From: Hungatella sp.
GTDB lineage: Bacteria; Bacillota; Clostridia; Lachnospirales; Lachnospiraceae
Direction of reading: 5' to 3'
DNA length: 35,009 nt
Assembly (NCBI GenBank): GCA_022796015.1
Contig: JAAWHU010000034.1
Location: forward strand, 1 to 35,009
The notes under the pieces: generated by a model
Databases searched by the model: none
What the model saw: only the letters and a program-made list of their open reading frames with translations
Told to the model about the DNA's origin: nothing
Program-made: the position numbers and the translations under genes
In this document: positions 34,182 through 35,009 of the stretch, piece after piece
Position numbering within the stretch: the stretch's first letter is position 1
How the letters are laid out: each line of letters begins with the position of its first letter

Positions 34182-35009
34182 TTAAAGTAATTCTATTTTA
34201 CAGGAATGCTCCTTTGTCTTTTTACTGTAACTAATTCCTACAGCTAAAATACGGCCTGTATATCTGGGTTTCTCTCCCAGCCTTCCTTTGAAACGAAGAG
34301 CATAATTTTTATCCCGAATCTGCCCGATGGCCTTCTGAGGCGTGCTGTCTATCTTAAGTTCAAGAATAATTGCATCATCTTTGGGAATTTCGGGATAAAA
34401 AATAAAGTCTACATATCCTTTTCCTGCCCGATCTTCTCGCTCGATACGATATCTGTCCCTTGCAGACAAATAGACAAGGTTAACGATGGCTGACAGCTCA
34501 GTTTCATTGTTGTAAGAAAAAATCGGTGCTTCTGTATCGTGAGCAAATGTAAGGATTTCCACCATGGTTTGAGTATCTCCTGAAAGTGTAGCTTCAAGCA
34601 TTCTTTCAGATTTCTTAGCGAGATGATAAACATATCCAAGAGAATCCTTGGACATCAGAAGTTTCTGAAACTGCTTCATAATCTCCTTATTTGGTACAAA
34701 AACTTTTCCGTTTTCGTAGGTCAAAAGCCCATATACCACCATAGCGGAATAGACCTCATCTTTGGTCTTCAGCTCCATAGATACTGCCGCATAATTCTGA
34801 ATCGCTACTTTAACGCCTTCCCCTGCCGTCATCAGAACCACATCGTCCCTGACATCATTAATATTATTTTTGATATAGAAAAAGATTTCGTCATACGGTC
34901 CCGAACCGGTCCAGTAATCTGCCAGTTCATTATCCTCCAAAGCACTTACAATCGAACGAGGATTATAGATTCTCTTCCCGCTTGCAGTATGATAGCCATC
35001 ATACCATAT
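34182..35009 (-). CDS. AAA-ATPase-like / PD-(D/E)XK nuclease protein, 3' part
   Basis: C-terminal 275 residues of a protein whose 5' end is beyond the window: the frame stays open to the last base (…WYDGYHTASGKRIYNPRSI). The family has an N-terminal AAA-ATPase-like domain, absent here, ending in ALEDNELADYWTGSGPYDEI, and a C-terminal PD-(D/E)XK nuclease-like domain with GYVDFIFYPE and IILELKID (about 192-215 of the visible part) giving the D and ExK residues. These proteins occur in many copies in gut Clostridia and Bacteroidetes; the role is unknown, possibly DNA-directed defence or mobile. An internal TTG at 34940 is not the start. Its base composition is more A+T-rich than the MoxR gene that follows 26 bases later. 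Confidence 0.88.
   Translation of the reverse strand: MWYDGYHTASGKRIYNPRSIVSALEDNELADYWTGSGPYDEIFFYIKNNINDVRDDVVLMTAGEGVKVAIQNYAAVSMELKTKDEVYSAMVVYGLLTYENGKVFVPNKEIMKQFQKLLMSKDSLGYVYHLAKKSERMLEATLSGDTQTMVEILTFAHDTEAPIFSYNNETELSAIVNLVYLSARDRYRIEREDRAGKGYVDFIFYPEIPKDDAIILELKIDSTPQKAIGQIRDKNYALRFKGRLGEKPRYTGRILAVGISYSKKTKEHSCKIELL

Noticed and set aside
34182..34940. Complete gene starting at TTG 34940
   Set aside because: The same frame is open to the window edge and the upstream residues (WYDGYHTASGKRIYNPRS) fit the family, so the gene is truncated by the window.
1..35009. CRISPR array, tRNA, rRNA or intact insertion sequence
   Set aside because: No regularly spaced repeats, cloverleaf-like genes or transposase with inverted ends were recognised on reading both strands; a dedicated search was not possible here.

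Overview
The window reads as a chromosomal segment from an anaerobic gut-type Clostridia, most likely a Lachnospiraceae relative of Enterocloster or Hungatella. The grounds are the Firmicutes order plsX-acpP-rnc-smc-ftsY, strong AGGAGG ribosome binding sites, near-consensus sigma-A promoters, a lipoprotein-dependent CUT1 sugar transporter, a ROK repressor and an Rpn-type nuclease. Species cannot be fixed from the sequence alone. Most genes lie on the minus strand. The plus strand carries only a three-gene sigma-factor cluster, one SGNH esterase, a recombinase remnant and the Rpn-type gene.

Layout from low to high coordinate. (1) 1-266: a probable 6S RNA gene on the minus strand, with a TTGAAA-N17-TATAAT promoter and a 3' hairpin. 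(2) 344-3609: a minus-strand group of GNAT acetyltransferase, deoC, cdd and pdp for pyrimidine deoxynucleoside salvage; the last three genes are tightly coupled. (3) 3722-5250: a plus-strand ECF-type sigma factor with two coupled small membrane proteins, closed by a bidirectional terminator. (4) 5255-15912: an eight-gene minus-strand sugar locus, in transcription order lipoprotein binding protein, two ABC permeases, cytoplasmic sulfatase, LamG-like/metallophosphoesterase fusion, ROK regulator, HAD phosphatase and FAD-dependent oxidoreductase. A divergent SGNH esterase (16066-16746) has its own strong promoter.

(5) 16822-28368: a long minus-strand run. plsX and acpP come first and end in a terminator-like hairpin. 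Then follow rnc, smc, ftsY, threonine ammonia-lyase, a short CLC transporter that looks like the fluoride/proton (CLC-F) type, and two tandem related membrane proteins of unknown function. (6) 28292-29563: a visibly A+T-richer island between plsX and the next operon, with a fragment of a large serine recombinase and an intact Rpn/PD-(D/E)XK nuclease gene. (7) 29632-34155: a MoxR-type AAA ATPase, a DUF5682 protein and a vWA protein, equivalent to YehL-YehM-YehP of E. coli, with overlapping or coupled starts. (8) 34182-35009: the C-terminal part of an AAA-ATPase-like/PD-(D/E)XK protein that runs off the window.

The two regions most likely to hide undescribed biology are the sugar locus, which combines desulfation, dephosphorylation and flavin oxidation of an imported compound but has no recognisable glycosidase, and the MoxR-DUF5682-vWA cassette. 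No tRNA, rRNA, CRISPR array or intact insertion sequence was seen.
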